Translations under genes and position numbers: made by a program | Notes under the pieces: generated by a model | Database searches by the model: none | What the model was told of the DNA's origin: nothing | Seen by the model: the letters and a program-made list of their open reading frames with translations, nothing else | Assembly: GCA_949317995.1 (NCBI GenBank) | Contig: OX439040.1 | Location: 28,622,030 to 28,686,029 of the forward strand | DNA: 64,000 bases | Direction of reading: 5' to 3' | From: Acholoe squamosa | Lineage: Eukaryota; Annelida; Polychaeta; Phyllodocida; Polynoidae | Shown here: in pieces, positions 47,809 through 60,348 of the stretch | Position numbering within the stretch: position 1 is the stretch's first letter | Layout of the letters: every line of letters begins with the position of its first letter

Positions 47809-48701
47809 TGAACGGATGGAGGTTGAAGGAATGTTGATAAACGGTTGTGGAAGGAAGGATGTTGTAGGTTGTTGTGGGTTAGCTAGCTCAAATTTTTTGA
47901 TGGTTGTGATGCTTGTTTGCTGGTTACTATGGTATTAATTCAGGGGTTTAATTCGTTGTTCTAAAGAAAGTGGTAGAGGAAGGGCAAGAAGGCGTTCATC
48001 TCTCCATGACCTTACAACACTCGCAATCCGCCGATTAAAGTTCCAATATTTATTGTAATATCCACTTCAAATCACAGAAGTCTTGTTCACAGGTAGTTGG
48101 TTCGATTGAGCAAGGATGGTAATAGTCACAAGTACAAAGTAGAGTTGCAATCTAACTGGTCACAAGTACAACTCCAATATGATGAGTATGAACCAACCCT
48201 AGGTGTGTGCTGCAGCAAGATGACTAAGTCCAAAGGTTAATACTTACACAGTCCAACCCTGTGTATCCCAGCAGTAAGTATGGTCAGTCCTCACAGGAAG
48301 AGCATTACATTCTATCTCCTGCCTGCTTGGTCAGCTCATCTGCTTATATACAACTCAGACGCCTCCAACCACCAGTCCCGTGGCCTTAAAAGGCCACTTC
48401 CTGTGGAGCCTTCCCACAGTTCTTTGCACCCTTCCCACAAAGTATTGCAACAGGAACTGCAGCACTTCTAGACCAATCAGAACGCAGCTTTTCAGCTGCA
48501 TGATGGGAATGTTTACAATCAGGGTGCACTGTGGGAAGGTTTACTCGCAGAGGCTGCTGGGAAGGGGATCCCTATGCCTTGTCTGGAGTATAGGTGGCTG
48601 GAGTAACTATGTTTCATGCAGAGACTAGGCGTCTGCTGCAGAGTTGGGATAAACGTGTTTTGACTCGATGTTTTGACTTGATTTAAAGTGGCTACAGCAC
48701 A
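47809..48701 (-). repeat. 5' LTR of copy L (893 bp)
   Basis: It begins TGTGCTGTAGCCACTTTAAATC at 48,701 and ends ...CCGTTCA-type at 47,809, with the primer-site candidate TGGTGGAGAATATC just inside. Architecture matches the R LTR at 51,698-52,584: TGTGGGAA words, GGCCTTTTAAGGCC palindrome, TATATAAG and AATAAA. The outer end abuts fragment X within the divergent-promoter sequence (GGCGCTCCTCC). Confidence 0.8.
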
Positions 48702-51697
48702 GGAGGAGCGCCATTGCTGCTATATATACAGGGGGCAGGTGGAAGTTACTCACAAAACAGCTGTCCCACAGTGCATTGCGGGCCTTCCCACAGTTCTCTC
48801 TGGCATAAACAGAGCACTGCTGGCTTCCTGTGCAGCCAGGAAGTCGGCTCCTAGCCCAGCAGGCTCCTTACTTAGCCCATCCTGATCGAGCGGCTCCTAT
48901 ATAAGTAGCGTCCCTAGCAACGATCCCTGCTCACTGTAATGCAATCATTGGATCTGTTACCATTGGGGCGCCGTCCTTATGCACCAAATTGCACTCAGTG
49001 TAAGTACTGTCTTCTGTTCCAGGTTATTATAAGCTTACAGATTTTCACAGATAGCTATTTTCGTGGAAATTTTAGAATGATACTGTCAGTTTAAATTGTG
49101 CTTTTCATAGCTATAGTCATATCCATACAATGTGTACTTTTCTGCTAAAAAATGTTATCTGGTTATCTGTAGTTTGCCCAGCAATATTTTCATTTTCCTT
49201 ATGGCATATACATTCCAAAATCGTGTTTCTAGGCCTTTTCCTCAGTATTGTACCTGCTCATATATATATAGATAGATTTCGCCGTGCATTTTGGCATTAT
49301 AAGTCAGTTCATATCATTCCATTTCTAATGTGTAGTGCATACTCCAGATTGCACACCTATAACCATATTCTTGGGGTTGAAGATATCATAGTCACAGCTG
49401 TTCATTGGTAAGTACGTCGTACTAGATAGCGCGTATGCAGTGCAGTAAGGTTTAGTAGGAGTGGGAGGGCATTCTCCCTTCTCTATGCAGAGCTGCAGGC
49501 TCTAGTCATAATATTTCACACCAGATGGCGTTGCTGCGCCGTGTATCAGTTTTTGGTTCCTTTGTTTGCTGTCAGGCAGCGCCACTGCGCCTGTGTCACG
49601 TATAGTACCCAATATGCACGTCAGGCGTCACCACTGCGCCGTCCTGCTGCGTGGTTCCTAATTCACACACTAGGTGTCAGCCCTGTTCTGCTGTTAGAAT
49701 AGAGTGGAGTGGTCCACGTTTTAGTCCTGCCTTCTGCTTCCTATATTTCTTTTAGAGTATGCTAGATCCCCTGAGGATAATTATTCATTGCTCTCCTTCA
49801 ATAATAGCTTGTGTAGCGTCTTAGTGGTGACGTTCAATGATAACTATAGCGCGTTGCTTTCATGTTTAATGTGTAATGGGCTAGTTGTAGCGCGTATTGT
49901 GCGAGGCACGTATTTTCCATTGTAGTATTTTATAAGTATCCTTTACATTCTTCGTTAGTAGTACATATTATCCTTGTTACTTTTCATTGTATTTCCATTA
50001 TAGTTTCCATTTATCATTCATACAATCATGTGATAAGCCAGGGGTTTCATAGACATTTTTCATAACCTCGGAGGTTTTAAATAGTAATAAGTCCTAATAG
50101 TTGAAACCTGTGGAACCCGGGACACGGTGTTCCCATACCCGCTGGCCTCTGTACCAACTCCCAGCCGTTGGGATTACCAGCTCAATTCAATATTTATATC
50201 ACAATGAAATCACATTCATCGTCCTCCCCGTCTGTATTGGTCCAGTGCGTAGGGGGACGGGCTGCGGCCCTGGGGCGACTACTCCTCAGAGAAGGTTTCT
50301 TGCAGCTTTCCTGAGCCGGGGGCGTCAAGGAAGGGGTGCGGGCGTGCGCCACTGATTGGTTCTTTTTAGGGGCGTCGTCACTGGCAGACCGTCTGTCCAG
50401 GCTAGGCTTTTCTTTACTTTTCTTATTCTTTCCCACCAAGCCTAGCGCCCGAAGCGCGTCAGCACTTTCTTTGTCATTTTTGCCCACCTTGCCTAGTGCC
50501 CGAAGCACGTCAGCGTCCTGATTCTTTGTCCCAGGAGGGTCCTCTTGTGTCGGGACCTTATTTTCTTCTATAGTTTCTTCATCTATTTCATTTTCTTCTT
50601 CCATTTCTTCAGGAATTTCTTCATTTCTTTCTTCTTTTTCATAATTTTCGTTTTCTTTATCTACTTCTTCATCAGGATTTTCGTTTTCTTCTTCATCTGC
50701 CTCGTCTTCCTCTGCTATCGATGGTGCCCGTGTTGTGTAACACCTTTTGAGTTTTTGTATGTTCATGAAGTGTGGTATTTCAACACCAGTTGCTACAGAT
50801 GCCACACGCACTAGGTGGTCATCCTTCACTTCTTCTATGCGCTAGGGCCCTGTGTAGCGGTCCGAGAATTTGGAGACTCGGTTTGTAGAACACGTAGGGT
50901 CATACACGTAGACGAGATCTCCTTCATTGAAGTCTACATGTCGTTTTCCTGCGTCCAATCTTTTCCTAAGATTTTCCTCATATTCGTCTGTGTATGTTTT
51001 AGCCAGTTTCTTGAATTGTTCTATGTTGTCCTTTGTTCTTAGGAACCATTCTGATTCTGAGAGAGTTGTGGGCGTTGGTCGGTTGTCAGGTAGGCCCATG
51101 GCTTTTGTGGCGCGTCCAAACAACAGGGTGTAGGGGGAAAATCCCGTCCTACCACTGATAGTGGATCAGATCGTCCAAAGGGCTATTGGGACCAAATCTG
51201 GCCACATGTCATGTCCATCATCGATGTAGCATGCGATAATGTTTTCGAGGCTTTTGTGCATCCTCTCAACTCTCGCATTTCCGGTAGGCATTCTTGCACT
51301 TGTCATGCTGTGGCGACAATTAAGTCTAGTCGTTATTTCATGGAAGATTTTTTATATGAAAGTCGGGCCTCTGTCCGAGTGTATGCGTTCCACTTTTCCA
51401 TATCTGCATACGATGTTCTTCAGAAACAGGTCTGCTCCTGTTGCTGCTGTCGAATCTTCTGTGCAGAATGCTTCTGGGTATCCTGTCAGCAAATCCAGGA
51501 ATGTCATTATATATTTTGACTTGTCTGCTGCTGGCTTCAACGGTCCTATGAAGTCCACTTGTACTTGCTGCCACGGGTAATCCGGTGTATCCCAGCTTTT
51601 GGCAGCTGCTTTGAAGTGAGGAGCTCTTTTTCTCAGAGCACAGGTTTCACATTTCCTGACATATTCTGCAATGTCCTCGTGTAGGTTCTTCCAGTAG
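48702..51697 (-). mobile_element. Fragment X: third copy of the element, pol end to divergent promoter
   Basis: Read on the - strand it starts inside integrase (YYWKNLHEDI-equivalent, 51,690) and runs through the integrase core (HSDRGPTF, about 51,355) and the GPY/acidic tail (50,829-50,194). It continues through the CTCF-like cluster and both TATA boxes (48,898-48,905 and 48,721-48,728), ending at GGCGCTCCTCC. It lacks the hairpin insertion of L and has its own stops and frameshifts (e.g. TAG near 50,842), so it diverged separately. It is cut on both sides by the outer ends of the L and R LTRs, consistent with both having inserted into an older copy. Confidence 0.8.
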
Positions 51698-52584
51698 TGT
51701 GCTGTAGCCACTTTAAATCAAGTCTAAACATCGAGTCAAAACACGTTTATCCCAACTCTGCAGCAGACGCCTAGTCTCTGCATGAAACATAGTTACTCCA
51801 GCCACCTATACTCCAGACAAGGCATAGGGATCCCCTTCCCAGCAGCCTCTGTGAGTAAACCTTCCCACAGTGCACCCTGATTGTAAACATTCCCATCATG
51901 CAGCTGAAAAGCTGCGTTCTGATTGGTCTAGAAGTGCTGCAGTTCCTGTTGCAATACTTTGTGGGAAGGGTGCAAAGAACTGTGGGAAGGCTCCACAGGA
52001 AGTGGCCTTTTAAGGCCACGGGACTGGTGGTTGGAGGCGTCTGAGTTGTATATAAGCAGATGAGCTGACCAAGCAGGCAGGAGATGTAATGCTCTTCCTG
52101 TGAGGACTGACCATACTTACTGCTGGGATACACAGGGTTGGACTGTGTAAGTATTAACCTTTGGACTTAGTCATCTTGCTGCAGCACACACCTAGGGTTG
52201 GTTCATACTCATCATATTGGAGTTGTACTTGTGACCAGTTAGATTGGAACTCTACCTTGTACTTGTGATTATTACCATCCGTGCTCAATTGAACCAACTA
52301 CCTGTGAACAAGACTTCTGTGATTTGAAGTGGATATTACAATAAATATTGGAACTTTAATCGGCGGATTGCGAGTGTTGTAAGGTCATGGAGAGATGAAC
52401 GCCTTCTTGCCCTTCCTTTACCACTTTCTTTAGAACAACGAATAAAACCCCTGAATTAATACCATAGTAACCAGTAAACAAGCATCACAACCATCAAACC
52501 ATTTGAGCTAGCTAACCCACAACAACCTACAACATTCTTCCTTCCACAACCGTTTATCAACATTCCTTCATCCACATCCGTTCA
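51698..52584 (+). repeat. 5' LTR of copy R (887 bp)
   Basis: U3 carries TGTGGGAA (Su(H)/RBPJ core) at 51,862-51,869 (inverted), 51,960-51,967 and 51,981-51,988. It also has an inverted CCAAT (GATTGG), a palindromic CArG box CCTTTTAAGG at 52,006-52,015 and TATATAAG at 52,049-52,056. AATAAA at 52,340-52,345 gives R of about 270 nt, and U5 runs to ...CCGTTCA. A GTAAGTAT donor-like word lies after the start site (about 52,148). Confidence 0.8.
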
Positions 52585-52586
52585 CC

Positions 52587-52604
52587 TGGTGGAGAATATC
52601 AGTG
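52587..52604 (+). other. Candidate primer-binding site of copy R
   Basis: TGGTGGAGAATATCAGTG lies two bases after the LTR end; TGG would pair with a tRNA 3' CCA. The tRNA is not identified. Confidence 0.5.
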
Positions 52605-52622
52605 GTGTATGCTGCTTAGTTC

Positions 52623-54583
52623 ATGAGTGGTGTACCTTTTCCCATTCCTCCGGCACCGCCGACATCTGAAAATCTGGATGAGTTGGATGATACCTCCCAT
52701 CGTGTGCTGCAAGGTAGGACTGATGCATCGAGTCAACAAGCTGTAGAAGGATCACTAGAAAACGCCGTGGACTACGCTTTGCTCACTAGATTTGGCCAGT
52801 CTGGCAGATTAAATCGCTCCCGTGGGCACGCTGACCCTATAGCATTGGACAATCTTAACAGACCTATAATTAACGAAAGGATACATGGTGCATACAGGTG
52901 GAATTTTACCACCCCCAGCGACATTGACTCCATATTACCTAGTCAGTTTGAGGAGTCAAGCACAGGTGAAACCGACTTAGAGGACCCACGAGCGCTCAAT
53001 TCGGGAATTCTAAGCTCGGCCAGGTCAGGCAAGGAATCAATCCATCCAGCGGCCTTGACAGAGAGGTCTGACCAGACTGGCGTGGCGTCTCCAACCGGCG
53101 TCGCGGGCCCCAGTGGCGCTACATCGGAACCAGCCCTCACAGTACGACTACACCCCGATGTAGCTAGTGATACCAATGGAGAAGATTGCAGTCAGGATGA
53201 AGTAAACCTTCTCCCTGAAAATACCAGTTCAACCGCGGTTGCAGATCGGTCTGCTATTGATTTTGATGAAACACCATTGGATCACTCTATAAACTCTCAG
53301 AATTTACACAATACCAGGAGAAAATTGGAATATCATAAATCTGTCTCTCAGGATTTGGACAGACATCTACAGGATTTGTCAGATATAGAGGAACAAAAAG
53401 AGCCAGAGGATCATAGTCAGGATCAACAAAATCTACAAAATCAAGGTCAGTTGAATATTCAGAATCAACATCCACCATCTCCTGCTCAACCAATCAACCC
53501 ACCAATCAATATGGCGGCAGTACCACCCATGAAACCCCCTGTTTTCAATGGTTCAAGTGGAGAAAATCCTGAAACCTATTTCGACGAACTAGATGCAGTT
53601 GCCACACTGTATGAATGGAACGATGATAAAAAGTTGTTGATGGCAAAGCATGGATTAAAAGGCATAGCTGCTGATTGGGTAAAAACTCTAGCAAACGACA
53701 TGAAAGACACTTATGCACATTTGAAAGCTGCCGTTATAGACATCATTGAAGACAAACGGACATCTTGGCAGAAACATAGGGATTTCTTCTCACTCAAACA
53801 AGAAAAGACCAATCTGTATTGGACTTTGCTGGAATATTGAGAAAACATCAAGTAGCTGGCGATGTGGCACCAGAACTAGTGTTAGCAGTTTTTATTGGTG
53901 GAACCTCTCCGGCAATATCAAGAGAACTGGCCAGAACAGATGTGAAAACCATCGAGGACGCAATTAAAGTAGCATCACGGCTTGAATCCCTGGATAAGAA
54001 AACACCAAAAGCCTCAGCTGCTGTTATAGAAGCATCTCCACCGGCACATCCAGATGATCGTCTCGATCAACTGTTAGCCGCCCTGGAGGCTGCTGGTGAC
54101 AAGCAACAGCAAAATGCACCCATGCGCCAGAACTACCAGAACTACAACCAGCCTAACAGAAACTACAATGCAGATTGAAATCCAAGAAACCAGGGACCAC
54201 GACCATTTTATCCAAATAAACAGTCCTTTGGGTACCAAGGATGGGCCAATAAAGGACAATGGCAGAACGGTCCAAGAAACCAGCCTTTCCAACGCCCACG
54301 TTTTTACCCTCAATCTGGGAGACCCTACATGCAACAGCCTGCCACACAACAGCCAAATCAACAAAGGAATGTAGGAAAAACAGGACAGGGAAATCAATAT
54401 CGCCCAGGTAATAGAGCAGAGATAGGAGAAGATAATCGCAAATATTGCTCAGTGCATGAAATGTATGGACACAGTACTGATGCCTGTAGCTGGCTTCAAA
54501 ATAAGATGGGTGAAATGAAAGCGACAGGACAAGCACCTGGAGCACGAGGCGGCCCGTCAGGAAACAATCAGCAGGGAAACTAA
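52623..54583 (+). pseudogene. gag: Gag, copy R, frameshift and nonsense
   Basis: It has the same protein plan as copy L. A single G is missing near 53,808 (GAAAAGACC against GAAAAGGACC in L), ending the first frame at 53,840 inside the capsid domain. The next piece (to 54,178) ends at a TGA where L has AGA. The last frame resumes with the CSVHEMYGHSTDAC finger and reaches the TAA at 54,581-54,583. Otherwise it is very close to L. Confidence 0.9.
54574..54583 (+). promoter_or_regulatory. Canonical -1 frameshift heptamer GGGAAAC at gag stop
   Basis: G GGA AAC (54,574-54,580) in the gag frame is followed at once by TAA (54,581-54,583). The pol frame is -1 and is open across the site, with no ATG before the protease. 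The same site is present in copy L at 45,812-45,818. Confidence 0.8.
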
Positions 54584-57500
54584 AAGGCTGGTCCGTGCCG
54601 CCAACAACACTGCATTCTATGGGCGGATCAGCTAATGACAAACTTAGCAGTGAACCATTATTTCTGACCATCAACTTATGTGGAAAAGAGAAATCAGCAT
54701 TTCTCGACACAGGAGCCAGTGACTGTTTCATCTCAAAAAGGTACCAACAATCACTACCAGAAGAATGCATAGTAGAAACTTTTGATGCAAATCTGAAGGT
54801 AAATATGGCAGATGGTAACAGCAAAATTATTTCAGAAACTGCAAGATTAAAATTCATGGTGGAAGGAGCACGACTATATTTCAACTTCCATGTCATGGAA
54901 AATCTTTGCCATGTTGTCATGATTGGTAGGAATCTACTAGAAGCACTTCAAGCAGATATGAAAATGGGAGACAGAAAAGTGGAAATCTTCAAAGGAAATC
55001 CAATATCAAGCACAGAAAACGAGAAATTGCTCCCTATGCAGGAGAAAATTATATCAGTCTCACCATGGAGACAGGTACAAGGAAAACAAGGAGATACTGT
55101 ACTCTGTGAACCATCAGGACTTGCACCACTATGTGTAGAAAGCAGTGTCAACCAACTAGGAAAAACATGGTGGATAAAAATCATGAATTGCTCAGATAAA
55201 CCTATCATTCTGGGAAAGAATGATGTCCTAGCATATGCCAGTAAAGGTGAAGCACCTGGACTGGACCCTGAAGATCTAACAGACTTCCTTAGAGTAGACC
55301 ATCAACAGAAAATGGGAATACCAGCCGAAGTGTGTCAAATGGCAATAGATTTTGTAAAATCATTGACAGCTGACCAGTTTGAAGAACGAAGTAAAACAAC
55401 ACCAAAGGAAGAAAAGATAAAACAGATCGACCTAAGTGAATCTTGTCTGGATGAAACACAAAAGGAAGAATTCATAAAGATGCTATTGGACAATCAAGAC
55501 AGTCTTGCATTTGACATGTCTGAGCTCGGTCATTGCAAAATTTCACCAATGAAAATTAGAGTGGATGAATCTAAAGGAATAGCCTGCACAAGACCCTACA
55601 GATACTCACCACAGAAAATGGAAGTAATAGATGAGCAAGTGAAACAGCTTCTGGACATAGGAGTGATAGAACCAAGTGAATCAGCATGGCGAAGCCCTCT
55701 TGTAGTGGCTTATAAAAAGAATGGAAAACCCAGGCTCTGCACAGACTACAGATGGCTTAATTCCATCACGTACAAGGACAAGTTCCCCATGCCTACAGCA
55801 AGATCTCTATTCCTCTTCATGGCATACAAGAAACCCACTATGTTCACAGCACTCGATCTTCTCAGTGGATATCATCAAGTTGAGATAGACAAGGATTCAA
55901 GACACTACACAGCATTTGAAACACCTACAGGAGTCTACCAATATCGACGTGTAGCATTTGGCCTTTGTGGAGCGCCATGGCAGTTTACCAAGGTAATGTC
56001 CACTGCTTTAAATGGCCTCATACCGAGGACATGTCTGGCATACCTAGATGATGTAATAATCTACGACCAGACATTTGAGGATCACCTGAAAAACGTTCAA
56101 CTTGTTCTGAAAGCACTAGCCAAAGCGGACTTAAAAATCAAGCCCGAAAAATGTGATTGGTGTAAAGACAGAATCAACTACTTGGGACATATTATCAGCA
56201 AGGAAGGTCTTGAAACCCAACCTAGGATCATTAAAAAGGTCAAGGCAGTGAAAAGACCAAAGAATGTGAAAGCTGTCAAATCATTCCTGGGACTGTGCAA
56301 TTACTACCGTTCCTTCATCCCGGGATTCGCCAAGGCAGCTGTTCCTCTGAACAAGTTGCTACAAAAATATGCAACGTTTGAATGGACTGACAAGTGTGAA
56401 GCATCATTCCAGGAGATCCAGACAAAACTGACTTCACCACCATTGCTGATACACCCATAGATAGGTGGACATTTCATAGTGCTAACAGATGCATCAGATC
56501 GTGCTTGTGGCGCTGCGATCTGCCACAAAATCGATGATCTATACAGACCTATCCTGTACTTTGGGTACACAATGAATGGAGCAGAACTCAACTACACTGT
56601 GACTGAAAAGGAAGCCCTGGCCGTAGTAAAAGCACTGAAAACATATGAAGATATGTTGCAAGGAGGAAAAGTGACTGTGGTAACAGACCACAAGCCATTA
56701 GTATCATTACTGATGCAAGCTCACAAGGCGCCCTCGAAACGTCTGAAAAGATGGGCGTTATCATTATCGGACTTTGATCTGGAAATAACGTATGAACCAG
56801 GAGCTACTCATTACCTACCAGACTATCTGTCTCGTGTACAAGAAGACGAGGAAAACAGTGACGAGGAAGAATTCGAACCAGACGTGGGATGTAAAATATT
56901 CAACATTGAACCCAGCCAGGAGATAAGCACTGAGAGAATGATGAGAGCTCAGCGCGACGATCCAACCTGCAACCAGATGATTGAATACCTGGAAGACGAA
57001 GTATTCCCAGATGATTGGGAAGAAGCCAAAGCTGTCATGATTAAATCAGAATTCATGGGAATGATAGAACCAGGACTCTTAATGAAATTCTCAGCTCCAC
57101 GTAGAAAGAAAAGAGGACGATTCACTGAGGTGAGTGGCAAAATCGTCGTGCCAAAGGAATTACAGCAAAGGGTACTGAAGATTCTACATGACGATATAAT
57201 AACTGGCGGACATGTAGGCACAGCTGCTCTATGCAGCAAAGTGACGTCCAAGTACTACTGGAAGAACCTACACGAGGACATTGCAGAATATGTCAGGAAA
57301 TGTGAAACCTGTGCTCTGAGAAAAAGAGCTCCTCACTTCAAAGCAGCTGCCAAAAGCTGGGATACACCGGATTACCCGTGGGAGCAAGTACAAGTGGACT
57401 TCATAGGACCGTTGAAACCAGCAGCAGACAAGTCAAAATATATAATGACATTCGTGGATTTGCTGACAGGATACCCAGAAGCATTTTGCACAGAAGATTC

Positions 57501-58760
57501 GACAGCAGCAACAGGAGCAGACCTGTTTCTGAAGAACATCATATGCAGATATGGAAAAGTGGAACGCATACACTCGGACAGAGGCCCGACTTTCATATCA
57601 AAAATCTTCCATGAAATAACAACTAGACTTAATTGTCGTCACAGCATGACAAGTGCGAGAATGCCTACCGGGAATGCGAGAGTTGAGAGGATGCACAAAA
57701 GCCTCGAAAACATTATTGCATGCTACATTGATGATGGACATGACATGTGGCCAGATTTGGTCCCAATAGCCCTATGGACGATCCGATCCACTATCAGTGG
57801 TAGAACGGGATTTTCCCCCTACACACTGTTGTTTGGACGTGACACAAAAGCCATGGGCCTACCTGACAACCGACCAACGCCTACAACTCTCTCAGAATCA
57901 GAATGGTTCCTAAGAACAAAGGACAACATAGAACAATTCAAGAAACTGGCTAAAACATACACAGACGAATACGAGGAAAATCTTAGGAAAAGATTGGACG
58001 CAGGAAAACGACCTGTAGACTTCAATGAAGGAGATCTCGTGTACGTGTATGACCCTACGTGTTCTGCAAACCGAGTCTCGAAATTCTTGGACCGCTACAA
58101 AGGGCCCTACCGCATAGAAGAAGTGAAGGATGACCACCTAGTGCGTGTGGCATCTGTAGCAACTGGTGTCGAAATACCACACTTCGTGAACATACAAAAA
58201 CTCAAAAGGTGTTACACAACATGGGCACCAGCGATAGCAGAGGAAGACGATGTAGATGAAGAAGAAAATGAAAATCCTGATGAAGAAGTAGATGAAGAAA
58301 ACGAAAATTATGAAGAAGAAGAAGAAAGAAATGAAGAAATTCCTGAAGAAATGAAAGAAGGAAATGAAATACATGAAGAAACTATAGAAGAAAATAAGGT
58401 CCCGACACAAGAGGACCCTCCTGGGACAAAGAATCAGGACGCTGACATGGTTCGGGCACTAGGCAAGGTGGGCAAAATGACAAAGAAAATGCTGACGCGC
58501 TTCGGGCGCTAGGCTTGGTGGGAAAGAATAAGAAAAGTAAAGAAAAGTCTAGCCTGGACAGACGGTCTGCCAGTGACGACGCCACTAAAAAGAAGCAATC
58601 AGCGGCGCATGCCCGCACCCCTTCCTCGACGCCCCAGGCTCAGGAAAGCTGCAAGAAACCTTCTCTGAGGAGTAGTCGCCCCAGGGCCGCAGCCCGTCCC
58701 CCTATGCACTGGACCGATACAGACGGGGAGGACGATGAATGTGATTTCATTGTGATATAA
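54574..58760 (+). pseudogene. pol: Pol, copy R: full domain set with one stop and one frameshift
   Basis: Protease has FLDTGASDCFIS, and RT has FTALDLLSGYHQVEI and catalytic YLDDVIIY. RNase H has LTDASDRACGAAICH and TDHKPLVSLL. Integrase has HHCC (DDIITGGHVG ... CETCALRK), core DFIGPL, HSDRGPTF, ARVERMHKSL and module KGPYRIEEV. A long Glu-rich tail, a basic Ser/Lys segment and the end DGEDDECDFIVI follow. A TAG at 56,458-56,460 (GAG in L) lies between RT and RNase H. One A is missing near 58,476, shifting the last ~90 codons, which resume at about 58,500. Domain order is Ty3/Gypsy. It is the only copy in the window with the RT active site of this element. Confidence 0.9.
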
Positions 58761-59700
58761 ATATTGAATTGACCTGGTAATCCCAACGGCTGGGAGTTGG
58801 TACAGAGGCCAGCGGGTATGGGAACACCGTGTCCCGGGTTCCACAGGTTTCAACTATTAGGACTTATTACTATTTAAAACCTCCGAGGTTATGAAAAATG
58901 TATATGAAACCCCTGGCTTATCACATGATTATATGAATGATAAATGGAAACTATAATGGAAATGCAATGAAAAGTAACAAGGATAATATGTACTACTAAC
59001 AAAGAATGAAAAGGATACTTATAAAATACTACAATGGAAAATACGTGCCTCGCACAATACGCGCTACAACTAGCCCATTACACATTAAACATGAAAGCAA
59101 CGCGCTACAGTTATCATAGTACGTCACCATTAAGACACTACACAAGATATTATTGAAGGAGAGCAATGAATAATTATCCTCAGAGGATCAAGCATACTCT
59201 AAAAGAAATATAGGAAGCAGAAGGCAGGACTAAGACGTGGACCACTCCACTCTATACTAACAGTAAAACAAGGCTGACACCTAGTGTGCGGATTAGGAAC
59301 CACGCAGCAGGACGGTGCAGTGGCGCCGCCTGACGTGCATATTGGGTACTATACGTGACACAGGCGCAGTGGCGCCGCCTGACGGCAAACAAAGGAACTA
59401 AAGACTGATACACGGCACAGCAAAGCCATCTGGTGTGAAACATTATGACTAGAGCCTGCAGCTCTGCATAGGGAAGGGAGAACGCCCTCCCACTCCTACT
59501 AAGCCTTACTGCACTGCATATGCGTTATCTAGTACGACATACTTACAAATGAACAGCTGTGACTATGATATCTTCAACCCTAATAATATGGTTATAGGTG
59601 TGCAATCTGTAAGCTCATAATAACCTGGAACAAAAAAAAAACAGTACTTACACTGAGTGCAATTTGGTGCATAAGGAATGGTAACAGATCCAATGATTGT
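58761..59700 (+). other. Non-coding region after pol, copy R, with CTCF-like cluster
   Basis: No credible gene was seen. GGCGCC-containing words (AGTGGCGCCGCCTGAC twice, and AGCCATCTGGTGTG) at 59,280-59,440 mirror those of copy L. A block of about 0.6 kb present in L (41,245-41,880) is missing at about 59,610. On the - strand the leader ATG (MHQIALS) and donor GTAAGT lie just inside 59,640-59,680. Confidence 0.5.
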
Positions 59701-59945
59701 ATTACAGTGAGCAGGGATCGTTGCTAGGGACACTACTTTTATAGGAGGTGCTCGACCAGGATTGGCTGAGTAAGGAGCCTGCTGGGCTAGGAGCCGACTT
59801 CCTGGCTGCACAGGAAGCCAGCAGCGCTCTGTTTATGCCAGAGAGAACTGTGGGAAGGCGCGCTAAGCACTGTGGGATGGCTGTATTGTGAGTAACTTCC
59901 GCCTGCCCCCTGTATATATAGCAGCAATGGCGCTCCTCCCCCTGC
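59640..59945. promoter_or_regulatory. Divergent (two-TATA) promoter, copy R
   Basis: TATATATA at 59,913-59,920 faces the accessory genes, and TATAAAAG (inverted at 59,736-59,743) faces back toward pol. They are about 170 bp apart. TGTGGGAA at 59,849-59,856 and TGTGGGAT at 59,871-59,878 lie between them. This is the third copy with the same design (also 40,902-41,220 and 48,702-48,990). Confidence 0.6.
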
Positions 59946-60109
59946 AGTCTTGATGAAGACACCACTGGAGTACCATACCCTGCGCCAGATCACTACTCAG
60001 CGAGCTGCTCTGCACCATACTATAACTCTACTCTACACAGGAGTCATGTCATCATTAGAATATTGGACTTACCTGTGAGTTAGCCGTCTCTGTCTAAGTT
60101 TCTGCTAAT

Positions 60110-60280
60110 ATGCAGACAGAACGCTCTGCATACCTGGAATATTGTATTTTATTTGCAATCTTTGGAGGCCTTACTCTAGGATGTCTGCTTGCCTGCTGCA
60201 GACACACTTTTGAACAGTTACAAGCCGCTCGTGAGGAAATAATACCACTACAGAGAGCATCTGACACTCACCCAGGATAG
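60110..60280 (+). CDS. Single-pass membrane mini-protein, copy R (56 aa)
   Basis: The first substantial ATG after the internal TATA. A ten-residue polar N terminus is followed by CILFAIFGGLTLGCLLACC (membrane helix with palmitoylation-type cysteines) and a Glu/Gln/Arg tail. Copy L has the same frame with two substitutions and a different stop codon, so the frame is preserved. It is too short for homology by eye; function unknown. Confidence 0.55.
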   Translation: MQTERSAYLEYCILFAIFGGLTLGCLLACCRHTFEQLQAAREEIIPLQRASDTHPG

Positions 60281-60348
60281 CAAAAACATTAGTGCCTGGC
60301 ACGCATTATTTATTCAAGTAAGTTTAGAAATTGTGACTAGACTGTGAT

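Larger units (their letters stand above)
35146..48701 (-). mobile_element. Complex LTR element, copy L (5' LTR to beyond env)
   Basis: Read on the - strand: 5' LTR (48,701-47,809), gag, pol, 3' non-coding region, divergent promoter, seven or more small genes, antisense ORF, env and a further ORF, about 13.6 kb without reaching a 3' LTR. Copy R on the opposite strand repeats the same order from its own LTR. Each LTR starts exactly at the border with fragment X, which argues for two independent insertions rather than one duplicated arm. Copy L is defective: about 1.1 kb of pol and about 1.2 kb of the accessory region are deleted, and env has an in-frame stop. Confidence 0.85.

Noticed and set aside
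35702-48701. Interpretation as one inverted segmental duplication
   Set aside because: Arms differ by several large indels and many substitutions, and both inner borders coincide exactly with LTR ends; independent insertions fit better, though not proven.
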